64,000 nucleotides of DNA from Desulfocurvus vexinensis DSM 17965 (GTDB lineage Bacteria; Desulfobacterota; Desulfovibrionia; Desulfovibrionales; Desulfovibrionaceae). The translations under genes were made by a program, and so were the position numbers. Under the pieces are notes generated by a model that was given only the letters and a program-made list of their open reading frames with translations, searched no databases and was not told the origin of the DNA. The stretch covers positions 1 through 64,000 of the forward strand of contig NZ_JAEX01000012.1 in assembly GCF_000519125.1 (NCBI RefSeq), written 5' to 3'. This document shows positions 29,311 to 38,347 of the stretch, one piece after another; position 1 is the first letter of the stretch; each line of letters opens with the position of its first letter.

Positions 29311-30621
29311 CTAGGGCCGGGCGGCGGAAAAGGTCAGGAAGTCCTGGCGGGCCAGGTCCTGCTCGCTGGTGCGCGTGGCGTCGGCGGTGTCGTAGTGGTC
29401 GAGCAGCAGGGCCACCAGGGCGGGGTCCAGGGCCTTGCGCCCGGCCATGGAGCCGAGCACCCCGGCGGCCTGGGGGCGGGTCATGCCCGCGCGGTAGGGC
29501 CGGTCCTCGGTCAGCGCCGTGAACACGTCGGCCACGGCCAGCACGCGGGAGCCGGTGTCCAGATTCTCGGCGCCCAGGCGGTGGGGGTAGCCGCCGCCGT
29601 CCAGGCGCTCGTGGTGCCGCGCGGCCCAGAGCCCGGCGGGGGCCAGCCCGGGGATGCGCGTGAGGATGGCGTCGGAATGGGCGGCGTGGCTCTTGATGGC
29701 CTCGAATTCGTCCTCGGTCAGGGGTTCCTTTTTCTCCAGCAGGCGCCGGGGCACGGCCAGCTTGCCGATGTCGTGCAGGTTGCCCGCCACGTAGAGCATT
29801 TCGGCCTCGCCGGGGGCCATGCCCGCCAGCAGCGCCAGGGAGCGGCCCGTGGCGGCCACCCCGCGCGAGTGCGTGGCCGTGAAGCGGCAGCGGAAGTCGA
29901 TGACCTGGGCCATGAGCCCGGAGAATTCCACCAGGGCCGCCACGTCCAGGCGCAGGTCGGCGGGTGCGGCCAGGGCGCGCATCCCGGCCATGAGGCTCGG
30001 GGCCGGGGCGGCGGCGTCCTCGGCCAGGGTGGTGGTGCACAGCAGCTCGCTGGCGGCCTGCACGGCCAGGGGGTCGAACATCTGGCCCGCGCCCTGCTCC
30101 AGGCGCAGGCGCAGGGCCTTGGGGTCGTTGCAGGCCGGGCCCGCATGACGCAGCAGGATGTCCAGGCGGTCGGCGATATGCACGAGCCCGGCCAGGAGCA
30201 GGGTGCGCGGGTCGGCGTCGGCCTGGTCGGCCTCGTCGAAGCGCTGGTGGTGCCAGCGCACGATGCCCGCCACCCCGGTCAGGGGCGCGAAGCGGCGCAG
30301 CAGCATCCAGCCCACGAAGGCGTGCTCCACGCTGTCGGTCTCGAAGGCCAGGGTGTCCAGGCGGGTTTGCAGCGAGAAGGCGCCCACGTCGTGCAGCAGC
30401 CCGGCGAAGATCGTGTCGGCCACGTCGCGTGCGGGCAGGCCCATGTGTCCGGCCAGGCGCGAGGCCAGGAAGGCCACGCGCAGGTGATGGTCCACCACCT
30501 GGGGGCTGATGAGGTCCAGGGCGGCGGAGAGCCCGCCTACGAGCTCGAACAGGGAAACAGCGCCGGTCGCGGGGCGCACGGCGGAGGCGAGGATGGCCTG
30601 GGCAGGGGGATGGTGCGTCAT
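29311..30621 (-). CDS. Tandem HD / HD-GYP phosphohydrolase
   Basis: A 436-residue cytosolic protein with two HD domains. The first (about 40-160) has HHLRVAFLASRLAGHM then LLHDVG (HD near 77) and HHQRFDE. The second (about 245-420) has HSRGVAATGRSLA, GNLHDIGK (near 277), HAAHSDAIL and HHERLDGGGYP (near 337). The last is the HD-GYP signature of cyclic-di-GMP phosphodiesterases. No receiver or membrane segment is present, so the input is unknown. Either the N-terminal HD acts as the sensor or both act as hydrolases. Confidence 0.88.
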   Translation of the reverse strand: MTHHPPAQAILASAVRPATGAVSLFELVGGLSAALDLISPQVVDHHLRVAFLASRLAGHMGLPARDVADTIFAGLLHDVGAFSLQTRLDTLAFETDSVEHAFVGWMLLRRFAPLTGVAGIVRWHHQRFDEADQADADPRTLLLAGLVHIADRLDILLRHAGPACNDPKALRLRLEQGAGQMFDPLAVQAASELLCTTTLAEDAAAPAPSLMAGMRALAAPADLRLDVAALVEFSGLMAQVIDFRCRFTATHSRGVAATGRSLALLAGMAPGEAEMLYVAGNLHDIGKLAVPRRLLEKKEPLTEDEFEAIKSHAAHSDAILTRIPGLAPAGLWAARHHERLDGGGYPHRLGAENLDTGSRVLAVADVFTALTEDRPYRAGMTRPQAAGVLGSMAGRKALDPALVALLLDHYDTADATRTSEQDLARQDFLTFSAARP

Positions 30622-30709
30622 GATGCCTTGTGGTGGTCCCGGAGAGGAGAATATATCCGATTGAAGTGGAAGGAGTAAAGCGGTGCGGGGTGGAAAAATT
30701 GCGGTGTCA

Positions 30710-30749
30710 CAGGTTCCGGGCGGGCGCGGGGGCGCCCGCCCGGAACCTG
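30710..30749 (-). terminator. Terminator of trpB
   Basis: A perfect 18-bp stem with a 4-nt loop, 11 bp past the trpB stop. On the minus strand TGACACCGCAATTTTTCC follows, so the U-tract is displaced by 11 nt. Strong hairpin; termination is likely but not textbook. Confidence 0.7.
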
Positions 30750-30759
30750 CGGGGCGAGG

Positions 30760-31968
<1,209 letters not shown>

Positions 31969-32014
31969 GGGCATCATGCTCCTTTGCGGGGCCGCCACCG
32001 GCGGCGGAGCATTG

Positions 32015-32117
32015 AAAAACCGCAGCCGGTGGTCCTGCCGCGGTCGATGGGGGTGCTTGGGTTCTTTCCGTTCCGGTGATCCAAACGCAACTCGCGCGGC
32101 TCTGCTACCAGAGCCGC
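32015..32117 (-). promoter_or_regulatory. trp attenuator (1:2 hairpin, antiterminator, terminator)
   Basis: Read on the minus strand. Segment 1:2 is a perfect 9-bp hairpin (32096-32117) that begins inside the Trp codons of the leader peptide. Segment 3:4 is a terminator: CCGCGGC with GGCTGCGG (32020-32043) followed by TTTTT (32015-32019). GCCGCG of segment 2 is exactly complementary to CGCGGC of segment 3, giving the competing antiterminator. The terminator ends about 45 nt before trpB. Confidence 0.85.
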
Positions 32118-32161
32118 CACCACAGGCCCGAAAGGGCGGTCTGGCTGGCGGAGTTGCGCAT
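32105..32161 (-). CDS. trpL: trp operon leader peptide
   Basis: An 18-codon ORF encoding [18 protein letters not shown], with two adjacent Trp codons and a third as the last codon before TAG. Ribosome stalling at these Trp codons when charged tRNA-Trp is scarce would cover segment 1 of the following stem and favour the antiterminator, allowing trpB transcription. The ATG is only about 5 nt from the predicted transcription start, so it may be translated as a nearly leaderless message. Confidence 0.85.
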   Translation of the reverse strand: MRNSASQTALSGLWWRLW

Positions 32162-32172
32162 GATGAACACGA

Positions 32173-32201
32173 GCCATAGCCGCGCGGTGCGGTTTTGTCA
32201 A
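32173..32201 (-). promoter_or_regulatory. Promoter of trpL-trpB
   Basis: The minus strand shows TTGACA (32196-32201), a 17-bp spacer, and TATGGC (32173-32178), 11 bp upstream of the leader-peptide ATG. Confidence 0.6.
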
Positions 32202-32540
32202 GAAGGGGCGGGGCGGCGAAGGGCGCGGGCTGCGGCGCGGTGGGTGCGGCGGTGAGTGCGGCGGGCCTGCCCCAAAAGGAGCACAGGGGCGGAGTCCGCC
32301 GCAAGGCAGAGGAGGAAGGCAGGCAGCGAGGCGCCCCGCTCTGCTCCCCGGCCTGGAGATGACGGGGGCGCCCCCCAGACCGAAGATTCCGGTGCCATCT
32401 ATATGCCTGGGCGAGGGCGGGGGCAAGGTTTTGCCCTGAGCGAGGGGGCCGGATGGCCTGGGACTGCAGAGGGCCGGGGCCGTATGGCTCCCGGTTGCGG
32501 GCGCGGGCCCCGGGGGCTATACCAGGGCCAGGAGGACGCC
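32202..32540. other. Intergenic stretch, no gene seen
   Basis: Between the trp promoter and the SGNH hydrolase gene. It presumably contains the hydrolase promoter, but no convincing -35/-10 pair was found. An open frame runs through it in phase with the hydrolase but lacks a start signal before 32541. Confidence 0.5.
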
Positions 32541-33131
32541 ATGGTCATCTGCTTTTTCGGCGATTCCCTGACCCTGGGCACGGGCGACGCGGCCTGCCTG
32601 GGCTGGGCCGGGCGCATCTGCGTGCAGGCCCTGGCCCGGGGCCGGGCCCTGACCTGCTACAACCTGGGCGCGCGGCGCCATTCCAGCGCCGACATCCTGG
32701 CCCGCTGGCGGGACGAGGCCGCGCGCCGCGCCCTGCCCGGGGCCGCCACGCGGCTGGTGTTCTCCTTCGGCGTGGCCGACGCCGCAGACCGCGACGGGCG
32801 CCGCAACCTGCCCCTGGCGGACACGGTGGCCAACGCCGAGACCCTGCTCGACCAGGCCCTGGCGGCCCACGAGGTGCTCTTTGTCGGCCCGCCGCCCGTG
32901 GCCTCGGGCGAGCTGACGGCGCGCATCCGCGAGATCAACCGTGAGCTGGGCACGGTCTGCGCCCGCAGGGGCGTGGGCTACTTCGACATGTTCGGGCGGC
33001 TGGTGTCCTCGGGCGCGTACCTGGCCGACGTGGCCGCCAACGACGGCATACACCCCGCCAGCACGGGCTACGCCGAAATGGCCGCCCACGTGGCCGGGTG
33101 GCCCGCCTGGCAGGAGTGGGTGGCGGTGTAG
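32541..33131 (+). CDS. SGNH/GDSL-family hydrolase
   Basis: A 196-residue esterase/lipase-like protein. Block I is [15 protein letters not shown] with the catalytic Ser near residue 8; block III resembles [10 protein letters not shown] (usually GxND, here V-A-D). The C-terminal block V is [17 protein letters not shown] with the Asp-His pair. No signal peptide, so cytosolic. AGGAGG precedes the start by 5 bases. The substrate is unknown; such enzymes deacylate small esters or thioesters. Confidence 0.88.
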   Translation: MVICFFGDSLTLGTGDAACLGWAGRICVQALARGRALTCYNLGARRHSSADILARWRDEAARRALPGAATRLVFSFGVADAADRDGRRNLPLADTVANAETLLDQALAAHEVLFVGPPPVASGELTARIREINRELGTVCARRGVGYFDMFGRLVSSGAYLADVAANDGIHPASTGYAEMAAHVAGWPAWQEWVAV

Positions 33132-33169
33132 GGGCCCGGACCGGGGCGCGGCGAGGAAAGGGGGAGTGC

Positions 33170-34360
33170 ATGAAGTTCGAAGCGTTTACGTCTGGCAGGT
33201 ATGTCCAGCAATACCGGTACAAAAGTTTTTCACCAGCCTTGGTGGACCGCCAGTGGCTGTGGGAAGACCCGCGGATCAATACGCTCCTTGAGGGTGCAAC
33301 GCGTTCCCTCGCGGAGCTCAATGCCTTTTCCCTGATTGTCCCGGACGTGGACCGCTTTATCATGATGCACATCGTGAAGGAGGCCAACACGTCGAGCAAG
33401 ATCGAGGGCACCAAGACCGAGATCGATGAAGTACTCATGGACAAGGTCTATATCGACGCCGAGCGCAAGGATGATTGGCAGGAGGTCCAGAACTACATCC
33501 GGGCCATCTCCATGGCGCGGGGTGCGTTGGAAACGCTGCCCCTTTCCATGCGCCTGTTGCGCGAGACGCACGGAGTGCTCCTCGACGGCGTCCGGGGTGA
33601 GCGCAAAACCCCGGGGGAGTTCCGCCGCTCCCAGAACTGGATCGGGGGCGCAACCCTGAGCGATGCGGTCTTCATCCCTCCGCACCACACGGAGCTGCCG
33701 GGACTGCTGAGCGACTTGGAAAAGTTCTGGCATGACGAGCAAATCGACGTCCCGCACCTCATCCGGGTGGCCATCAGCCACTATCAGTTCGAGACGATTC
33801 ACCCGTTCCTTGATGGCAACGGCAGGATCGGGCGGCTGCTCATTACGTTGTATCTGATGAGCAAAGGCCTGTTGATCCGCCCATCGTTGTACCTCTCGGC
33901 GTACTTGGAGCGCCACAAGGGCAAGTACTATGATGCGCTTACCGTCGTCCGGGAGTCCAACGATATCGGCCAATGGGTGCGTTTCTTTCTGGTTGCTATC
34001 CGGGACACGTCGCGCAAGGGCATTGCCACGTTCAAGGAGATAATGCGTCTTCGCGACTCCAGCCGCGCCCTGGTGCTCTCCAAACTGGGTGGGCGCAGTA
34101 GCAACGGCTTGCAATTGCTCGATATGCTGTACGCACGTCCGGTCCTGTCCATTGCAAACATCGCTGAGGGGCTTCAAGTTTCCAGGCCCACGGCTGGTGC
34201 CCTGGTGAAGGATTTCGAGGCGATCGGCCTGCTTTCGGAGGCCACAGGGCGGCAACGGTACAAGGTCTACAGGTACGAAGCGTATCTGGACTTGTTCCGG
34301 GAGAAGGCCGATGCGGGAGAGGGGCAGGTGGAGGGCGCTGAGTCTGTCGAAGAGTTCTAA
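33170..34360 (+). CDS. Fic-domain protein (putative AMP-transferase) with C-terminal winged helix
   Basis: A 396-residue protein. The Fic core motif is HPFLDGNGRIGR (residues 211-222), matching HxFx(D/E)GNGRxxR, so transfer of AMP from ATP to a hydroxyl side chain is expected. An N-terminal inhibitory helix motif SSKIEG (residues 75-80, fitting (S/T)xxxE(G/N)) marks a class II self-inhibited Fic. The C-terminus (about 320-380; ANIAEGLQVSRPTAGALVKDFEAIGLL) is a winged helix-turn-helix. Codon use is visibly less GC-biased than in neighbours, suggesting transfer. AAAGGGGGAG precedes the start. The target is unknown; no antitoxin-like partner is adjacent. Confidence 0.92.
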   Translation: MKFEAFTSGRYVQQYRYKSFSPALVDRQWLWEDPRINTLLEGATRSLAELNAFSLIVPDVDRFIMMHIVKEANTSSKIEGTKTEIDEVLMDKVYIDAERKDDWQEVQNYIRAISMARGALETLPLSMRLLRETHGVLLDGVRGERKTPGEFRRSQNWIGGATLSDAVFIPPHHTELPGLLSDLEKFWHDEQIDVPHLIRVAISHYQFETIHPFLDGNGRIGRLLITLYLMSKGLLIRPSLYLSAYLERHKGKYYDALTVVRESNDIGQWVRFFLVAIRDTSRKGIATFKEIMRLRDSSRALVLSKLGGRSSNGLQLLDMLYARPVLSIANIAEGLQVSRPTAGALVKDFEAIGLLSEATGRQRYKVYRYEAYLDLFREKADAGEGQVEGAESVEEF

Positions 34361-34388
34361 TGTAAAGTTTTGGCCTTTTCTTTACATT
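34359..34388. repeat. 9-bp inverted repeat at the end of the Fic gene
   Basis: AATGTAAAG and CTTTACATT separated by 12 bp, beginning in the Fic stop codon. No U-tract follows on either strand. Confidence 0.7.
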
Positions 34389-34796
34389 GGCAGGGGCGGG
34401 TTGAAAATTTTCCTGTGTTTTCTTTCACGGCTGAAAGTTGAGCCGCGTTCCCTCCGGGGCTTTTCGTGAGCGGTGCCGGTGGAGGTGCCCGGCTGGCGGC
34501 AGCACGGGGTGTGGGGAAAAGAAGCGGCGCGGTTGCTTTTGGCGGTCGTTAACGTAAAAATTGTACGTAAATTTTACGCTACGGGGGCATCAAGGAAAAA
34601 TCGGGTGAGTTTTTTTGCCTCAGGCGGGGGAACGCTCGCCGTCCAAAACCACCCCCCCCACACACGCCGCAACACGCGATGGTATCAGGGGCCCAGAGCG
34701 CGGCGCCAAACATCACGCGGCAGCTCCGGTGAGCGGCCGCATGAGGTGGGCCAGCGGGGGCGAAAGGGGCGGGCGGCCCGTTGCCGGGCCCGCAGC
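34389..34796. other. Intergenic region with AT-rich patches, no gene seen
   Basis: Holds GAAAATTTTC (about 34403) and the GTAAA/TTTAC dyad at 34553-34578, then GC-rich DNA up to the small ORF. No protein-coding frame is convincing. Confidence 0.5.
34553..34578. repeat. Second GTAAA/TTTAC dyad with three half-sites
   Basis: CGTAAAA and TTTTACG separated by 12 bp, the same geometry as the dyad at 34359-34388. Inside it, 34566-34578 is itself a perfect 13-bp palindrome CGTAAA-T-TTTACG, so three CGTAAA half-sites are present. Confidence 0.65.
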
Positions 34797-34886
34797 CTAG
34801 TACTCGCCGTTCTTCCAGGACTGCTTGATGTAGAACAGGCAGCAGCCCACCAGGAAGATGCCGAGGATGAAGAACAGGAAGTCCAT
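34797..34886 (-). CDS. 29-residue single-span membrane protein
   Basis: A tiny ORF starting MDFLFFILGIFLVGCC, one membrane helix covering about residues 2-20, with a short charged tail (KQSWKNGEY). AAGGAG lies 6 bases before the ATG, ideal spacing, which is the main reason to believe it. It could be a subunit or regulator of a membrane complex, as with other 30-40-residue bacterial proteins. Its partner is unknown; it ends 436 bp from the Fic gene and is on the opposite strand. Confidence 0.6.
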   Translation of the reverse strand: MDFLFFILGIFLVGCCLFYIKQSWKNGEY

Positions 34887-35161
34887 GTCGCGCTCCTTGC
34901 TTGGTTGAGGAAAATTTCACTTACACTGGAACGCGCATCATTTCAACCATTCAGCCGGGGTGCGGGGCGGGATTTCGGCCTGTTTTGCGCCGCGCCTCCC
35001 GGCCGGGCCATCCGGCCGCAGGCTGGCGAGGCGCCCGGCCCGGAGGGCTGGCCGGGTGCAGCCTCGCTGGCCGCGTCCGCCCCGCCCCTCCTGGCCGGGC
35101 AGGCCGCCCTGCTGCCGCAGGGCACGGCGCCGCCCGTCCATCCGGCCCGACGGCCCTTCGC

Positions 35162-36529
35162 TCAGGCCGCCCCGCCCCGCTCCAGCAGCGCCGCGCATTC
35201 GATGTGCGGGCTGTGGGGAAACAGGTCCACGGGCCGGACCTCGGCCAGGGCGTAGCCGCCCTCGGCCAGCAGGGCCACGTCGCGGGCCAGGGTCGCGGGG
35301 TTGCACGACACGTAGACCACCCGGCGCGGCCCCAGGGCCGCCAGGGCCGCCACGGCCTGCGGGGCCATGCCCGCGCGCGGCGGGTCCACGAAAGCCACGT
35401 CGGGCACGTGGTCCAGCCCGGCCAGCAGCGCCCCGGCGTCTCCGGCCAGGAAGGTGCAGTTGCCCAGGCCGTTGCGCTGCGCGTTGCCCTGGGCGTCCTC
35501 TACGGCGGGGGCGTGGACCTCGATGCCCGTGACCCGCGCGGCGCGCCCGGCGGCGGCCAGGGCCAGCCCGCCCACCCCGCAGTACAGGTCGAGCACGGCC
35601 TCGGCGCCCGTGAGCCCGGCCAGCTCCAGGGCCGCGCCGTAGAGGGCCTCGGCCCCGGGGGTGTTGGTCTGGAAGAAGGCATCGGGCGAGATGCGGAAGC
35701 TCAGGCCCAGCAGGCGTTCCTCGATCCACGGCTGGCCGTGGGCCGCCACCTGGCGCTCGCCCTGGGCCACGGCGGCGTTGTTGGCGCGCACGGAATGCAC
35801 GGCGCCCGCCAGGGCCGGGAAGGCGGCCAGCAGGTCTTCGCACAGTGCGCGTGCGGCGCCGCCGTCGGGCCCCGGCCCGGTGATGACGTGGGCCAGGGCC
35901 TGGCCCGTGGCCTCGGAGCGGCGCACGACCAGGAAGCGCCAGACCCCGCGCCGGGTGCGCGCGTCGTAGGCCGGAACGCCCACTTGGCGGCAGAACTCGC
36001 GCGCGTGGCGCACCACGTCCATGCACGGCTCGGCCTGCAGCGCGCAGTGCTCCACGTTGACCACCGAGGCCGACCCGCGCCGGTGCAGGCCCAGGGCCAG
36101 CCGCGCGCCGCCCCCGGCAAAGGCGAACTCCATCTTGTTGCGGAAGCGGCGGGTGGCGGGCGAGGGCAGGGCGGGGTGCACGGTGAAGCCCCGCGCGCCG
36201 CCCAGGCGGGCCAGGGCGTCGGCTACGTGCCCGGTCTTGCAGCGCAGCTGCTCGGCGTAGTCCAGGTCCTGGAACAGGCAGCCGCCGCACTTGCCGAAAT
36301 GCGGGCAGAAGGGCTCCACGGCGTGGGGCCCGGGGTCGAGCACGCGCACGGTCTCGGCCTGGGCGAAGCGCTTGCCGGGCTTGGTCACCCGGGCCAGCAC
36401 CCGGCTGCCGGGCAGGGCGCCGTCCACGAAGACCACGAACCCGTCCACCCGGGCCAGCCCCTGGCCGCCGAAGGCCATTTTGTCCACGGTCAGCTCCAGC
36501 TCCGCGTCCTTGTGAAATTTTTCGCTCAT
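35162..36529 (-). CDS. RlmD/TrmA-family (uracil-5-)-methyltransferase
   Basis: A 455-residue SAM-dependent RNA m5U methyltransferase. It has an N-terminal TRAM domain (about 5-62, ELELTVDKMAFGGQGLARVDGFVVFV) and a [4Fe-4S] site with Cys in CPHFGKCGGC and LRCK (about 74-100). The SAM site has VLDLYCGVGGLAL (near 305), and the catalytic Cys is in VYVSCNPATLARDV (near 405). Length and Fe-S site fit RlmD/RumA (23S rRNA U1939), but TrmA-like and RlmCD-like relatives overlap, so the exact target base is not fixed. Confidence 0.9.
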   Translation of the reverse strand: MSEKFHKDAELELTVDKMAFGGQGLARVDGFVVFVDGALPGSRVLARVTKPGKRFAQAETVRVLDPGPHAVEPFCPHFGKCGGCLFQDLDYAEQLRCKTGHVADALARLGGARGFTVHPALPSPATRRFRNKMEFAFAGGGARLALGLHRRGSASVVNVEHCALQAEPCMDVVRHAREFCRQVGVPAYDARTRRGVWRFLVVRRSEATGQALAHVITGPGPDGGAARALCEDLLAAFPALAGAVHSVRANNAAVAQGERQVAAHGQPWIEERLLGLSFRISPDAFFQTNTPGAEALYGAALELAGLTGAEAVLDLYCGVGGLALAAAGRAARVTGIEVHAPAVEDAQGNAQRNGLGNCTFLAGDAGALLAGLDHVPDVAFVDPPRAGMAPQAVAALAALGPRRVVYVSCNPATLARDVALLAEGGYALAEVRPVDLFPHSPHIECAALLERGGAA

Positions 36530-36614
36530 CGGCTGTTTTCCCAGGGCCTGGCCCTTGACATTTTCATGGTTTCAGACAATTTGAGTTTTCCAACGCCAAC
36601 GAAGGAGCCATGCC

Positions 36615-36755
36615 ATGAGCGTCGTTTTCGAACTCGCCACCAACATGCTGCACAGCAGCCCCCAGGGCTATCTGGGCGTGTCCCTGATCTTCATCTACAT
36701 GGCGGTCATCGTCGGCACGGCCCTGTACCGCATCAAGCAGCACGGCGGCCACTAG
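36615..36755 (+). CDS. 46-residue membrane protein
   Basis: A small ORF with start MSVVFELATNMLH and one membrane helix about residues 19-38 (GVSLIFIYMAVIVGTALY), then RIKQHGGH. AAGGAG lies 7 bases before the ATG at 36615; an ATG at 36610 is out of frame and stops after two codons. A TTGACA at 36555-36560 could be its -35. It is divergent from the methyltransferase gene and followed by a clear terminator, so it is a complete transcription unit. Function unknown. Confidence 0.7.
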   Translation: MSVVFELATNMLHSSPQGYLGVSLIFIYMAVIVGTALYRIKQHGGH

Positions 36756-36830
36756 GCCGCCCGGGTCCGCCGGTCTACCCCACTGGCGGCGGCGGTCAAG
36801 GAAAAAGTCCCCATTTCGTCCGGACGCGGA

Positions 36831-36868
36831 GCCAACGCGCGGGTGCGTCCCGTTGCGTTGGCTTTTTT
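36831..36868 (+). terminator. Rho-independent terminator of the 46-residue protein gene
   Basis: GCCAACGC (36831-36838) pairs with GCGTTGGC (36855-36862), with further G-C pairing inside, followed by TTTTTT (36863-36868). Confidence 0.85.
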
Positions 36869-37367
36869 GCGCCCTGTGCGCCCGGCTCTTGCGGCCTCCC
36901 CGGGCCCTCGCAACGCCTGGGCGCACGGTGAACAGCCTGCGGGCCGCCCGGTCCTTGCGGTCCTGCCCCGCGTTCTCCTGCGGAATGCGTGCCCGCCCCG
37001 CAGCACTCCTGGAAACCCCGCGTCCTGCTGCGGCACCTCTGTGGGGCCCGCGCCGCCTCTGAGCGCCCCCGGGCCGCCCCACGCTCCGTTGCCTGCGCCG
37101 TGCGGCGGCCCCATCCGCCGGGCCCGTCGGGGCGTGTGGCGCGCCTTGTGATTTATTTTTTCGATTGAGTGAATCGGAAATATAAATTCTCCGCGCCGAT
37201 CCAGAAAGAAATATTTCCTTTGATTCCCCGCTGCTGACTCCTTTTCGGCCCCGGTAGGCGCCAGGCTGCACAGCTGGCGCCCGGGCCCGTGGCGGCGGTG
37301 CTAGGTCTGCGGCCTGCTTCGGCGGGCCCGCCCGGGCCGCGCGCACCCAGCCCAAGGAGGAATCACA
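36869..37367. other. Intergenic region with AT-rich island before the phage tail genes
   Basis: GC-rich until about 37140, then an AT-rich island (about 37148-37226). The island contains an extended dyad GAATC-GAAATAT...ATATTTCC-GATTC (37171-37226) and a TATAAA element (37181-37186). It probably carries the promoter of the tail cassette. No gene seen. Confidence 0.5.
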
Positions 37368-38231
37368 GTGACAGTGGAATCGCAAATCATCAAGGCCCGC
37401 TACGAAGGCAACGGCGTGGGCCGCGAATTTCCCACGCAGTTCGCCTTCCTGGAGGACGCCCACGTGCGGGCCGTGCTGCGCAGCCCGGCCCCGGGCGCCC
37501 CGGCAGGGGTGCAGGACGCCCTGCTGGAGCTGGGCCGGGACTACACCCTGCGCGGCGCGGGCGACCCCGGCGGCGGCACCCTGGAGATGGCCGCGCCCCC
37601 GGCCCCGGGCCAGACCCTGACCCTGTACAGCGACGTGCCCCTGACCCAGGAACGCGCCTGGAACAACATGGACGTCATCGACACCGCGGAGATCGAAAAG
37701 GCCCACGACAAGCTGACGCGCATCAGCCTGCAGCTCAAGGAGGAGCTGGGCCGCTGCGTGAAATACGCCGTGGCCGACCCCGAGCCCGGGCGGGCCGTGG
37801 AGCCCGCCGCGCTTTTGGCCGCGCGCGACACGGCCCTGGCGGCGCGCGACGGGGCCCTGGCCAGCGAGGGCGCCGCCCTGGCCGCCGCCCAGCGGGCGGA
37901 CGAGGCCTCGGTGCTCGCCGCTGCGGCCACCCTGCGCGCCGAGACGGCCGCCCAGGGCGCCCAGGCCGACGCCACCCGGGCCGAGGCCGCCGGGCACAAG
38001 GCCGAGCAGCATGCCGCCCTGGCCTTCGCCGCCGCAGCCCCCGCCTGGGACGCCGCCACGGCCTACGACTTCCCCGCCGTGGTCGCCTGGAGCGACGGCC
38101 ATTCCTACCGCGCCGTGGCGCCCAGCCAGGGCCAGGAGCCGCCGGGCTCCCCGGCCTGGGTCCGCGTCACCGTGGGCCGGGGCCACCTCTTCGAGCAGGA
38201 CCCGGACGGCGACATCATCCCGGCCCTCTAG
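37368..38231 (+). CDS. Phage tail-fibre-like protein
   Basis: A 287-residue protein. The N-terminal 130 residues (VESQIIKARYEGNGVGREF, then LTLYSDVPLTQERAWNNMDVID) resemble the T7-type tail-fibre N-terminal domain that attaches a fibre to a tail. A long alanine-rich coiled region follows (about 140-230), and a C-terminal segment AWDAATAYDFPAVVAWSDGHSYRAV-type ends in GDIIPAL. GTG start at 37368, 7 bases after AAGGAGG. First gene of a three-gene tail cassette with no capsid, terminase or integrase genes nearby. Confidence 0.75.
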   Translation: MTVESQIIKARYEGNGVGREFPTQFAFLEDAHVRAVLRSPAPGAPAGVQDALLELGRDYTLRGAGDPGGGTLEMAAPPAPGQTLTLYSDVPLTQERAWNNMDVIDTAEIEKAHDKLTRISLQLKEELGRCVKYAVADPEPGRAVEPAALLAARDTALAARDGALASEGAALAAAQRADEASVLAAAATLRAETAAQGAQADATRAEAAGHKAEQHAALAFAAAAPAWDAATAYDFPAVVAWSDGHSYRAVAPSQGQEPPGSPAWVRVTVGRGHLFEQDPDGDIIPAL

Positions 38232-38347
38232 TGCCGCGTCCGCGAAATACGGCTGGCTGCATGGCCGCATGACAGCTTGGGCCAAACGTTTTTCAAAAAC
38301 CCTGGGTTGATTTTGGACGCGACACGAGCACGCATCCAGGAGGAAAC

